64,000 nt of DNA from the NCBI RefSeq assembly GCF_027922305.1, contig NZ_BSFK01000010.1, forward strand, positions 310,001 through 374,000. Direction: 5' to 3'. How positions within the stretch are numbered: the stretch's first letter is position 1; every line of letters begins with the position of its first letter. The notes under the pieces were generated by a model. It was not told where the DNA came from, did not search any database, and worked only from the letters and a program-made list of their open reading frames with translations. The position numbers and the translations under genes were made by a program. The stretch is from Methylopila jiangsuensis (GTDB taxonomy: Bacteria > Pseudomonadota > Alphaproteobacteria > Rhizobiales > Methylopilaceae). Of the stretch, positions 28,508-36,714 are shown piece after piece.

Positions 28508-28607
28508 GCGGGAGGTTGGCGATGGGCGTGTTCCTCGCCAACCGGGTCAGGTCCGAAAGGAAGCAGCCCCAACGAGACCGATACGGGTCGTCGTCCGACC
28601 TCCCACC
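28508..28607 (+). ncRNA. ffs: Signal recognition particle RNA (4.5S)
   Basis: The highly conserved SRP core GGTCAGGTCCGAAAGGAAGC lies at 28545-28564 and is followed by AGCC. The ends close: GGGAGGT (28510-28516) pairs with ACCTCCC (28598-28604), giving a single long hairpin of about 97 bases, the small bacterial SRP type. The gene lies 78 bp before dnaX, the usual alphaproteobacterial order. Exact ends are estimated. Confidence 0.92.
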
Positions 28608-28684
28608 TCTTCCACCGACCGCGTGACGAGGCGCTTCATGACGGCAGGCCGCGACCGTTCCGTCCGCCGCCGCAGGGGCGGCGC

Positions 28685-30448
28685 ATGACCGCCGCGCCCT
28701 CGCCCTACCGCGTCCTCGCCCGGAAATACCGCCCCCAGCGCTTCGAGGACCTGATCGGCCAGGAGCCGATGGTGCGCACGCTCCGCAACGCCTTCGCCTC
28801 GGGCCGGATCGCGCAGGCGTGGATCCTCACCGGCGTGCGCGGGGTCGGCAAGACCACCACCGCCCGCATCCTCGCCCGCGCGCTGAACTACGAGACCGCC
28901 GACGGAAGGGGCGGCCCGACCGTCGATCTCTCGACGCCGGGCGTCCACTGCGCGGCGATCATGGAATCGCGTCATGTGGACGTGGTGGAGATGGACGCCG
29001 CCTCCCACACCGGCGTCGCGGACGTGCGCCAGATCCTGGAGACCGTGCACTACGCGCCGGTGATGGCGCGCTACAAGGTCTTCATCATCGACGAAGTGCA
29101 CATGCTCTCCACGAGCGCCTTCAACGCGTTTCTCAAGACGCTGGAGGAGCCGCCGCCCCATGTGAAGTTCGTGTTCGCCACCACCGAAATCCGCAAGGTG
29201 CCGGTGACGGTGCTGTCCCGCTGCCAGAGCTTCTCGCTCCGGCGGGTGGCGGCGGACGAGCTGTCCGGTCACCTGAAGCGCGTGTGCGACGCCGAACAGG
29301 TGACGATCGAGGACGAGGCGCTCGCCGTCATCGCCCGCGCGGCGGAAGGCTCGGTGCGCGATTCGCTGTCGCTGCTGGATCAGGCCATCGCCCATGGCCA
29401 GGGCGACGTGAGCGCGGAGGCCGTGCGCGGCATGCTGGGCCTCGCGGACCGGGCCGGCGTGCTCGACCTGTTCGAGGCGGTGATGCGCGGCGACGCCTGC
29501 GCGGCGCTCGACCTGTTCCGCCGCCAGTACGACGTGGGCGCCGATCCGGTGGCGGTGCTGACCGATCTTGCCGAGACCATCCACCTCGTCACCCGCATCA
29601 AGCTCGCGCCCAGGGCCGCGGACGATCCGACGGTGAGCGAAACCGAGCGCGTCCGCGGTCGCGCTTTCGCCGAAGGCGTCACCATGCGGGCGCTGTCCCG
29701 CGCGTGGCAGATGCTGCTGAAGGGCGTCTCCGAGGTTCAGGTCGCGCCGAAGCCGGCGCAGGCGGCGGATATGGTGCTGGTGCGCCTCGCCCACGCCGCC
29801 GACCTGCCGACGCCGGACGAGGCTCTGCGGATGTTGAGGGGCGGCGAGACGCCCGCGCTTCCCGCCCCGCCCCCCTCCGGCGGGGGAGGCGGGGCGCCTC
29901 GCGGCGGGGCGGAGTCTGTCGCCCGTTCGGGCCCGGTGCTGGCCGCCGCGCGCGCGATCGTCGAGGCGCCCGCCGCCCAGCCGGTTCAGGCTGCGGCCGC
30001 GCCGTTTCTCCGCCTGTCCCGCTTCGAGGATCTGGTGGCGCTCGCGGAGCGCGAGCGGGACATCGTTCTGAAAACCGCGCTGGTCCGCAACGTGCGCGTG
30101 GTGCGGTTCGAGGACGGCGTGCTGGAGTTCCAGCCCACCGCCGAGGCCGCGCCGGACCTCGCGGGCCTGATCGGCAAGCGGCTGCAGGAGTGGACCGGCC
30201 AGCGCTGGATGGTGGCGGTGGCCGCCGGCGAAGGCGCGCCCACCCTCCGCGAGCGCGAGGAGGCGGAGGTCGCCGCCCGGCTGGAAGGCGTGCAGGCGCA
30301 CCCCCATGTGCGGGCGATCCTCGACCGCATCGCGCCGGGCGCCCAGATCGTGGACGTGCGGGTGCGGCCGCCCGAGGCGCCCGCGGACGAGCTTGACGCC
30401 GCCGCGGCCGAAGCCCTACCTCCGGTCGACGAGACCGAGGATTTCTGA
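28685..30448 (+). CDS. dnaX: DNA polymerase III subunits gamma/tau
   Basis: A 587-residue clamp-loader ATPase. Markers are YRVLARKYRPQRFEDLIGQE, Walker A GVRGVGKTT (50-58), Walker B IIDEVHML, the sensor and SRC motif TVLSRCQSF. The zinc module normally built by four Cys near residues 64-79 is lost: only one Cys remains (GVHCAAIM). A Pro/Gly-rich linker (about 395-430) leads to the tau C-terminal domain. The gene is second in the ffs-dnaX-ybaB-recR cluster. I saw no obvious programmed frameshift signal. Confidence 0.95.
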   Translation: MTAAPSPYRVLARKYRPQRFEDLIGQEPMVRTLRNAFASGRIAQAWILTGVRGVGKTTTARILARALNYETADGRGGPTVDLSTPGVHCAAIMESRHVDVVEMDAASHTGVADVRQILETVHYAPVMARYKVFIIDEVHMLSTSAFNAFLKTLEEPPPHVKFVFATTEIRKVPVTVLSRCQSFSLRRVAADELSGHLKRVCDAEQVTIEDEALAVIARAAEGSVRDSLSLLDQAIAHGQGDVSAEAVRGMLGLADRAGVLDLFEAVMRGDACAALDLFRRQYDVGADPVAVLTDLAETIHLVTRIKLAPRAADDPTVSETERVRGRAFAEGVTMRALSRAWQMLLKGVSEVQVAPKPAQAADMVLVRLAHAADLPTPDEALRMLRGGETPALPAPPPSGGGGGAPRGGAESVARSGPVLAAARAIVEAPAAQPVQAAAAPFLRLSRFEDLVALAERERDIVLKTALVRNVRVVRFEDGVLEFQPTAEAAPDLAGLIGKRLQEWTGQRWMVAVAAGEGAPTLREREEAEVAARLEGVQAHPHVRAILDRIAPGAQIVDVRVRPPEAPADELDAAAAEALPPVDETEDF

Positions 30449-30463
30449 CGAAGGGAGCCCGCC

Positions 30464-30784
30464 ATGCGCGACATCATGGGCATGATGGCCAAGGCCAAGG
30501 AACTGCAGCAGAAGATGCAGGACGCCCAGGCCGAGCTGGAGCAGGTCGTGGTGGACGGCGCCGCCGGCGGCGGGCTGGTTCAGGTGACGCTTTCCGCCAA
30601 GGGCGACCTGCGCGCGCTCAAGATCGACCCCTCGCTGCTCAAGGCGGACGAGGCGGAGATCCTCGAAGACCTGATCGTCGCCGCCCATGCGGACGCCCGC
30701 GCCAAGGCGGAGGCCGCGATGCAGGAGAAGATGGCGGGCGTGACCGCCGGCCTGCCGATCCCGCCCGGCCTCAAGCTGTTCTGA
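30464..30784 (+). CDS. ybaB: YbaB/EbfC nucleoid-associated protein
   Basis: A 106-residue DNA-binding dimer of the YbaB/EbfC family, with [23 protein letters not shown] (a coiled helix), [23 protein letters not shown] and [22 protein letters not shown] precedes the ATG 15 bases after dnaX. The fixed position between dnaX and recR supports the call. Confidence 0.95.
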   Translation: MRDIMGMMAKAKELQQKMQDAQAELEQVVVDGAAGGGLVQVTLSAKGDLRALKIDPSLLKADEAEILEDLIVAAHADARAKAEAAMQEKMAGVTAGLPIPPGLKLF

Positions 30785-30837
30785 GTGTCTCGGCCTCCGG
30801 CGTTCCGTCGGAGCCTGTTCAGACATTCGCGCCCGCC

Positions 30838-30866
30838 GTCCTGCCCGCGCGGTGCGCGGGCAGGAC
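30838..30866. repeat. Perfect 13-bp hairpin, variant of palindromic repeat family
   Basis: GTCCTGCCCGCGC (30838-30850) and GCGCGGGCAGGAC (30854-30866) form a perfect 13-bp stem with a 3-base GGT loop, followed by AACGTGGATGG. It differs from the GTCATGCCCG family mainly in CAT to CCT. It lies between ybaB and recR and could attenuate transcription inside the cluster. Confidence 0.7.
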
Positions 30867-30918
30867 GCAAACGTGGATGGCGCGCTTCGCCCGTTTCCAA
30901 GCAGGCTCTTAGGCCTTC

Positions 30919-31524
30919 ATGCCCCGTTCCGCCGCCGGCCCCGAGATCGAACGCCTGATCCAGCTGCTCGCCAAGCTGCCCGGGCTCGGGCCCCGTTCGG
31001 CCCGGCGCGCGGCGCTGCATCTGGTGACGCGGCGGGAGCGGCTGATGGAGCCGCTGTCGGACGCGCTGCGCGTCGCCTGCGAGCGGGTGACGGAGTGCCC
31101 GACCTGCGGCAATGTCGACACCCAGTCGCCCTGCGCCATCTGCCGCGATCCGGGCCGCGACGGCTCGGTGATCGTGGTGGTGGAGCATGTCTCCGATCTC
31201 TGGGCGCTGGAGCGTTCCGGCGCCACCGACGCCCGCTATCATGTGCTGGGCGGCACGCTGTCCGCGCTCGACGGCCGCGGGCCGGAGGACCTCAACATCG
31301 CCGGGCTGATCGAACGGGCGAAGGCGCCGGAGGTGCGTGAGGTGATACTGGCGGTCAACGCCACGGTGGAGGGCCAGACCACCGCCCATTACGTCACCGA
31401 CCTGCTGGCGGGCGCGGATGTGAAGGTCACCCGTCTCGCCCACGGCGTGCCGGTGGGCGGCGAACTGGACTATCTCGACGACGGCACGCTGGCGGCCGCG
31501 ATCCGCAGCCGCACCACGTTCTGA
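30919..31524 (+). CDS. recR: Recombination mediator protein RecR
   Basis: A 201-residue RecR that acts with RecF and RecO to load RecA at gaps. It has the helix-hairpin-helix [20 protein letters not shown], a C4 zinc finger (Cys60, Cys63, Cys72, Cys75), the Toprim segment [15 protein letters not shown] and a C-terminal Walker-B-like part [22 protein letters not shown]. Last gene of the dnaX cluster. Confidence 0.97.
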   Translation: MPRSAAGPEIERLIQLLAKLPGLGPRSARRAALHLVTRRERLMEPLSDALRVACERVTECPTCGNVDTQSPCAICRDPGRDGSVIVVVEHVSDLWALERSGATDARYHVLGGTLSALDGRGPEDLNIAGLIERAKAPEVREVILAVNATVEGQTTAHYVTDLLAGADVKVTRLAHGVPVGGELDYLDDGTLAAAIRSRTTF

Positions 31525-31564
31525 GCGCCGGTCTGGCGCGCTGACGCAGCGAGCGGCTTAAGCT

Positions 31565-31599
31565 CCCGTCATGCCCGCCGGAGGCGGCTATCCATGACG
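31565..31599. repeat. Palindromic repeat, partial copy D
   Basis: CCCGTCATGCCCGCCGGAGG followed by CGGCTATCCATGACG matches the first half of the repeat family (compare 24688), but the second half is decayed. It lies in the 192-bp gap 31525-31716 between convergent recR and the orphan hydrolase; nothing else is visible there. Confidence 0.6.
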
Positions 31600-31716
31600 T
31601 TTCGCTTGTCGGAAACGTGTGCGTTTAAGTCGTGAGCGCTCGATGATGAGGCTTGCGCGCATGACGCCCGATGGCGATTTCCGCACAGGCTCCGAACGGT
31701 CTCGGACGCGCCGCCG

Positions 31717-32427
31717 TCAGTCGATCAGGTCGGGCGTAAGAACGGTGTTGTCGCCGAGATAGCCGGCGATCTTGTCCAGGAGGACGTTCTTCTCTTTCCA
31801 CACGCGGGTCACGTCATGGCCCGCGCCGGGCACGACGTCGATATGCACGCCCCGCGCTCCGGCCACGTTGCCCGCCTGGATGACGTCGGGGATGCAGTCC
31901 GACCCCACCACGATCTGGGTCTTTCGGGCACCGCCCCGCATCACATGGCGCAGGTCGGCGTGGCGCGGCTTGAAGCCGGCGAAATCGTCGTGCCAGCGCT
32001 TGTCGTTGAGGCGCAGCCGCGCCTCGACCGAGATCACGGTCTGCGGCACCAGCGACAGCACGTAATGGGCGTTCAGCCGTTCGCCGAAAAAGATCGCCGC
32101 ATAGCCGCCCATGGAGTTCCCGAGCGTGACCAGCGGCAGGTCGTCGTCGAAATGGCCGACCACCGCGTCGCGGATGGAGGACGCGGTGTCCTCCATGTCG
32201 TCGGAGAAACCCTTGAGGCCGAAATTGTACCAGCGCCGGGTCTCATCCTTCACGAACAGGACGTTGTAGGACAGCTCGCGCAAGGTGTGCACGAACTCGA
32301 ACGCGGGAATGCTGTAGCCGCCCTGGCTGCGCAGGCCGCCGAACACCACGATGTTCGCGCGGGGCGCAGCCGAGTGAAGCACCTGCGCCGAATCGTTCAG
32401 CGTAAAAATGTCAGCCGTCTGCAGCAT
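31717..32427 (-). CDS. Alpha/beta-hydrolase-fold protein, orphan
   Basis: A 236-residue protein with a probable alpha/beta hydrolase core: NIVVFGGLRSQGG as the first strand and oxyanion region, nucleophile elbow TLGNSMGGYAA (Ser105) and a late His in VVPGAGHDVTR (about 208). There is no signal peptide. The substrate is unknown and I do not recognise a named subfamily; a polysaccharide or acyl esterase role is only a guess. Upstream DNA (32428-32579) is clearly less GC-rich than its surroundings, and codons such as AAA and TTT are more frequent at its N-terminus. Confidence 0.7.
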   Translation of the reverse strand: MLQTADIFTLNDSAQVLHSAAPRANIVVFGGLRSQGGYSIPAFEFVHTLRELSYNVLFVKDETRRWYNFGLKGFSDDMEDTASSIRDAVVGHFDDDLPLVTLGNSMGGYAAIFFGERLNAHYVLSLVPQTVISVEARLRLNDKRWHDDFAGFKPRHADLRHVMRGGARKTQIVVGSDCIPDVIQAGNVAGARGVHIDVVPGAGHDVTRVWKEKNVLLDKIAGYLGDNTVLTPDLID

Positions 32428-32579
32428 TTCCCATCTCGATACAGCAAGCCCGTCGCATTACGGGCGCGAAGTGCTCGCCAAGCCAGCGCAACAGGGTGTC
32501 TCATACCTAGGTCCATCCGCAATAATCCGTACGGACGACGACGGCAAACGGTTTCGAATGTCTCTAATCCATCACGGTC

Positions 32580-33146
32580 TCAGGCGCTCGGCCGCACCTC
32601 CTCCACCTCCGGCACGAAATGCCTCAGCAGGTTCTCGATGCCCTGCTTGAGCGTGGCGGTGGAGGACGGACAGCCGGAGCAGGAGCCCTTCATGTCCAGA
32701 TAGACGACGCCTTCGCGGAAACCGCGGAAGGTGATGTCGCCGCCGTCCATGGCCACCGCGGGGCGCACCCGGGTGTCCAGCAGCTCCTTGATGGTGTCGA
32801 CCGTATCCTGGTCGGCTTCGTCGTAGAACTCGCCGTCGTCGTTGGACTGGGACGGGACGTCCCCATCCGCCATCAGCGGCGCGCCGCTGAGGTAATGCTC
32901 CATGATCGCGCCAAGGATGGCCGGCTTCAGGTGCTGCCACTCGCCGCCGGCCTTGGTCACGGTGATGAAGTCGCCGCCGTAGAACACGCCGGTCACGCCC
33001 TCGATCGCGAACAGGGCGCGGGCGAGCGGCGAACGGTCGGCCTCGGTCGCGCTTTTCAGCTCCAGCGCGCCGCCGGGCAGAACCTCGCGTCCAGGCAGGA
33101 ACTTCAGCGTCGCCGGATTGGGGGTCGCTTCGGTCTGTATGAACAT
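32580..33146 (-). CDS. Nfu-type Fe-S cluster scaffold protein
   Basis: A 188-residue Nfu protein. The N-terminal Nfu_N domain (MFIQTEATPNPATLKFLPG to about 88) is followed by a NifU C-terminal domain (about 108-185) with the cluster-binding CxxC in MKGSCSGCPSS (Cys156, Cys159). It delivers Fe-S clusters to apo-proteins such as aconitase, which is encoded at 56.3 kb. The ATG at 33146 is the standard start. It lies 83 bp downstream of mdoH. Confidence 0.93.
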   Translation of the reverse strand: MFIQTEATPNPATLKFLPGREVLPGGALELKSATEADRSPLARALFAIEGVTGVFYGGDFITVTKAGGEWQHLKPAILGAIMEHYLSGAPLMADGDVPSQSNDDGEFYDEADQDTVDTIKELLDTRVRPAVAMDGGDITFRGFREGVVYLDMKGSCSGCPSSTATLKQGIENLLRHFVPEVEEVRPSA

Positions 33147-33229
33147 CGCCGGTCTGGCCTCCATGTTCGGCGCGTCGCGCACGGCGACCATATTGTCTGT
33201 CACAGAGATGGAGGCGATCGCCCCAGGGG

Positions 33230-35149
33230 TCAATCGGCGGGGGTCAGCCTTGCGCCGTCGAGCGGGGCGTCGAAGCGGAACGGGGCCAGCGGCGCCCCGA
33301 AGCCGCCGAGCGGCGGCAGCGCGTCGCAGATGGCCCGCACCTCGGCCGGGGCGCTGGTCTCCTCCGGTCCGACGCCGAGCCGCGCCTGAGCCGCGAGCCG
33401 GCCAAGCGTCTCGCTCGAGGTCAGCACCGCGAACGGAACCGCCAGCAGGAAGCTCGCCAGCACCGGCGCGGCCCAGAACAGCACCTGCGGGGCGGACGCG
33501 GCGAGCGCCGCCGACAGGGCGAGGCCGAACAGCGTGGCGGGCCAGAGCTTCGCCGCGGCCTCGCGCCAGCCGACGCGGTGGCCGTCGCGGTCCTGCGCCT
33601 CCCAGCCGACGCAGACGCCGAAGCCCAGCAGGCCGATCAGGAACACGGTGACGGAGAAGCTGATCACCGGCGCCAGCAGGAAGCCGAACAGCGCCTCCGC
33701 CGCCGCCGACAGCGCGAAGGCCGAGGCCCCGCCGTAGCGCGCCGCCTTGCGCGGGTCGGACAGCACGTCGAGGTAGCCCATCAGCTTGGGCGCGAAGGTC
33801 AGAGTCAGCATGGTCATGAACAGGCCGATGCTGAGGCCGACGGGAAAGGTTCCGGGCGGGTCGAGCTCGCCGATCACCGAGGGCGGGCCGAAGGCCTGCA
33901 CGGCGCCGGCGATCATGAAGCCGATCCAGGCCGGCGCGCCGGCGTACATCAGCACCGCGAGCAGCAGCTGCAGCCGCCCCACTAGCGGAAGGCCGGGCCG
34001 GCGCAGCAGCTTCAGATACTGCATGTTGCCCTGGCACCAGCGCAGGTTGCGGCGCAGGAAGTCGGGCAGGGAGGTGGGGTTGTCCTCCCACGAGCCGCCT
34101 TCCTCCGGCAGCACGGCCACTTCGTAGCCGGCGGCGCGCATCAGCACCGCCTCCACCTGGTCGTGGCTGAGCACCGGGCCGCTCAGCGGCGGTTTTCCGG
34201 GCAGTTCGTCGAGCCCGCAATGGTCGCGGAACGGCGCGACGCGGATGGCGGCGTTGTGGCCCCAGTAGGGGCCGGCGTCGGCGCTCCACCACGCCGCGCC
34301 CATGCTGTAGGAGCGCATGCTGGCGCGCATGCCGAACTGGAACATGCGGGCGAAGGCGGTGCGGGCCGGCAGGCCCACCGTCAGGCTCTGCAGGATGCCG
34401 AGCTTCGGGTTGGCCTGCATCACGCGCACGAGCCTGAGGATGGTCGCGCCGGACATGACGCTGTCGGCGTCGAGCGTGATCATCAGTTCGTAGCCGTCGC
34501 CGCGGGACAGCAGGAACTCGCGGATGTTGCCGGCCTTGAAGCCGGCGTTGACGGCGCGGCGGCGGTAAAACACGCGCTCCGGCCGGTCGAGCCCGCGCCG
34601 CCAGCCCTCGATGGCGCGGCGCTCGTCGTCCGCGTCGTCGTCGCGGGTGCTGTCGCTGAGGATGTGAAGGTCGAACAGGGCGCCGTGGCCCGTGCGGTCC
34701 AGACTGCGCAGGATCACGTCCAGCCGCCGGATCATGCGCTCGGGGTCTTCATGCCGGACGCACATGACGAGCGCGGTGCGCGCGACGATCGCGTCATCCG
34801 GGCCGGCCAGCGTCGCGCAGGGCGCGGTGGCGGCGAGGGGATCCCGGCTGAAGCGCAGCAGCAGAAAGCCGATGACGCCGTTCCAGAAGCCGATCACGAT
34901 CCAGGGCAGCGACAGCAGGAAACAGGCGAACATCGCCATTTCGGGGATGGACCAGCCGTCCACGTCCATCACGGTCCAGAAGGCGATCCCGAGCGCCAGA
35001 TGGGTGACGACCACCAGCGTCGCCATGACGAGCCGGCGCAGCGCGACGGTGAGCGTGGATTGGGTTCCCGTCGGCGTTCGGCCGCGGAACAGCGGCCGGC
35101 GCAGGGGGGAGGAGCGGGCGACCGGAGAGCTGTCGATCGTGGAACTCAT
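33230..35149 (-). CDS. mdoH: Osmoregulated periplasmic glucan glucosyltransferase
   Basis: A 639-residue inner-membrane GT2 enzyme. Two helices near 40-90 precede the catalytic domain, which has HILSDSTRDDDADDE, ITLDADSVMSG (metal-binding Asp residues), the acidic DQVEAVLMRAAG and the RRNLRWCQGN motif. At least five helices follow (about 375-570). It polymerises beta-1,2-linked glucose for periplasmic glucans that help in osmotic stress and host contact. The partner mdoG is not in the window. Start at ATG 35149; an open frame continues upstream but lacks coding character. Confidence 0.92.
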   Translation of the reverse strand: MSSTIDSSPVARSSPLRRPLFRGRTPTGTQSTLTVALRRLVMATLVVVTHLALGIAFWTVMDVDGWSIPEMAMFACFLLSLPWIVIGFWNGVIGFLLLRFSRDPLAATAPCATLAGPDDAIVARTALVMCVRHEDPERMIRRLDVILRSLDRTGHGALFDLHILSDSTRDDDADDERRAIEGWRRGLDRPERVFYRRRAVNAGFKAGNIREFLLSRGDGYELMITLDADSVMSGATILRLVRVMQANPKLGILQSLTVGLPARTAFARMFQFGMRASMRSYSMGAAWWSADAGPYWGHNAAIRVAPFRDHCGLDELPGKPPLSGPVLSHDQVEAVLMRAAGYEVAVLPEEGGSWEDNPTSLPDFLRRNLRWCQGNMQYLKLLRRPGLPLVGRLQLLLAVLMYAGAPAWIGFMIAGAVQAFGPPSVIGELDPPGTFPVGLSIGLFMTMLTLTFAPKLMGYLDVLSDPRKAARYGGASAFALSAAAEALFGFLLAPVISFSVTVFLIGLLGFGVCVGWEAQDRDGHRVGWREAAAKLWPATLFGLALSAALAASAPQVLFWAAPVLASFLLAVPFAVLTSSETLGRLAAQARLGVGPEETSAPAEVRAICDALPPLGGFGAPLAPFRFDAPLDGARLTPAD

Positions 35150-35413
35150 GTCACGCTTTCGGTGGCGGGGACCTGGGTCGGGAACGGCCGATCGGCGACC
35201 CGGTAGCACGCTGCGGAGGCCGGCGCCGCTTTGAGCGGCGGACCGCCGATCAATTAGGCGCGCGCTGCGGCGCGGCAACTGGCCGAACGGTTGAGGGGCC
35301 GCGACCCTCTGCGCGGTTGACGGTTCGCTTCGTCGCGTGACCTCTGCCTGACGAGGAACGCCTGCGTGCGCGACATCCGCCGCCGGCCCGCACCCATCAG
35401 GAGGCCGCAGCCC

Positions 35414-36055
35414 ATGACCGACGCACGCTCGTCCACCTCGCTCGACGCCCTGTTCAACGGCTACCGCCGCTTCCGCGCCGAATCCTGGCCCGAGCTGCGC
35501 AAACGCTTCGAGAGCCTGGCGGACGGGCAGGCGCCGAAGATTCTCGTCATCGGCTGCTCGGACAGCCGGGTCGATCCGCAGCAGATTCTGGGCGCGGCGC
35601 CGGGCGAGCTGTTCGTGCTGCGCAACGTCGCCGGCCTGGTTCCGCCCTACGCGCCGGACCAGGCTCATCACGGCGCGAGCGCGGCGGTGGAATACGCGGT
35701 GCGCGTCATCAAGGTGGAGCGCATCGTGGTGCTGGCGCACGCCGGCTGCGGCGGCGTCAACGCCCTGCTCAACGGCGCGCCGCCGGAGGCCTCCGACTTC
35801 GTGGTGGGCTGGATGGGCATCGCCGCCCGCGCCCGCGAGGCGGTGGACCCGACGCTCGAAGGCGACGCCCGCCAGCAGGCCGGCGAGGAGGCTTCCGTCG
35901 GGGTGACGCTCCAGAATCTGATGACCTTCCCCTGGGTGCGGGAGCGGGTCGAGGCGGGCGATCTCGCCCTGACGGCCATGCACTTCGCGGTGCGCAACGG
36001 CTGCCTGCGCTGCCGGGACGAAAGCGGCGGCTGGTCGGCCGTGCCCGTGGAGTGA
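35414..36055 (+). CDS. Beta-class carbonic anhydrase
   Basis: A 213-residue zinc enzyme interconverting CO2 and bicarbonate. Zinc ligands and catalytic residues are all present: Cys48, Asp50 and Arg52 in GCSDSR, and His109 and Cys112 in LAHAGCGGV. AGGAGG lies 8 bases before the ATG at 35414. It is followed 67 bp later by the Fae homologue and may be co-transcribed. The 264-bp gap before it (35150-35413) shows no gene. Confidence 0.95.
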   Translation: MTDARSSTSLDALFNGYRRFRAESWPELRKRFESLADGQAPKILVIGCSDSRVDPQQILGAAPGELFVLRNVAGLVPPYAPDQAHHGASAAVEYAVRVIKVERIVVLAHAGCGGVNALLNGAPPEASDFVVGWMGIAARAREAVDPTLEGDARQQAGEEASVGVTLQNLMTFPWVRERVEAGDLALTAMHFAVRNGCLRCRDESGGWSAVPVE

Positions 36056-36122
36056 TATGGCGTGCGGGCCGGTGGGGGCCGCGCCGGTCCGAACGATGAA
36101 TCCAAACCTGGAGTTTGAACTC

Positions 36123-36662
36123 ATGACCGACATCGTTTTCCGCACCGGCGAGGCCACGGTGCTCGCGGCCGAAGGCCAGTACACCGACGCCATGCCCGAG
36201 GTGCTGATCGGCTCCGTCGACGGCCCGGTCGGCCACGCCTTCGCGTCCTTCCTCGGCCAGACGGTCGGCCACACCCGCATGTTCGTGGTGCGCGACCTGA
36301 ACCAGCTCGTCCGCCCTGCGGCGATCATGACCACCAAGGCCACGATCCACACCGCGGAATATGTGGAGCTGCTCGGCGGCGTGGTGCAGGGCGCGACCGG
36401 CGACGCCATCGTGGACAGCGTCATCGAAGGCGTGCTGCCCAAGGACATCACCGACAAGATCTGCCTGATCATCACGATCTGGCTCGATCCGCGCTGCGCC
36501 GAGGACGCGAACCTCGACAAGGCGGACCTCTACCGGACCAACTACGAGGCCACCAAGCTCGCCATCAAGCGCGCCATGACCGGCGAGCCCTCGATCGACG
36601 AGCTGATCGCCAACCGCAAGACGGTGAAGCACTACGCCCTCGACGGCGTCGTCGAGTACTGA
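36123..36662 (+). CDS. Formaldehyde-activating enzyme (Fae) homologue, active-site His absent
   Basis: A 179-residue Fae-family protein. Fae condenses formaldehyde with tetrahydromethanopterin in methylotrophs. Diagnostic parts are TGEATVLAAEG near the start, AIMTTKATI, VADGTIPADEA-like VIEGVLPKDITDK, and YEATKLAIKRAMTGEPS. Aligned by eye with Fae1 of Methylobacterium, the catalytic His of EVAHIDLIIG is replaced: the region reads DAMPEVLIGS. It therefore looks like one of the non-catalytic or altered Fae paralogues. GGAG lies 8 bases before the ATG. Its neighbour is a carbonic anhydrase; no mch, mtdB or fhc gene is seen. Confidence 0.85.
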   Translation: MTDIVFRTGEATVLAAEGQYTDAMPEVLIGSVDGPVGHAFASFLGQTVGHTRMFVVRDLNQLVRPAAIMTTKATIHTAEYVELLGGVVQGATGDAIVDSVIEGVLPKDITDKICLIITIWLDPRCAEDANLDKADLYRTNYEATKLAIKRAMTGEPSIDELIANRKTVKHYALDGVVEY

Positions 36663-36671
36663 CGCGCCGCC

Positions 36672-36703
36672 CGCGGCGGGAGCGGATCTCCGTTCCCGCC
36701 GCG
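36672..36703. terminator. 15-bp stem-loop between convergent genes
   Basis: CGCGGCGGGAGCGGA (36672-36686) pairs with TCCGTTCCCGCCGCG (36689-36703), 15 positions with one G-T wobble and a minimal loop. It lies between the Fae homologue and a convergent hydrolase gene and could stop transcription from both sides. Confidence 0.7.
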
Positions 36704-36714
36704 TCCGCCCGGCG

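Noticed and set aside
35150-36520. Upstream extension of the mdoH frame to 36520
   Set aside because: The extension runs antisense through carbonic anhydrase and the Fae homologue; mdoH homologues begin near 35149.
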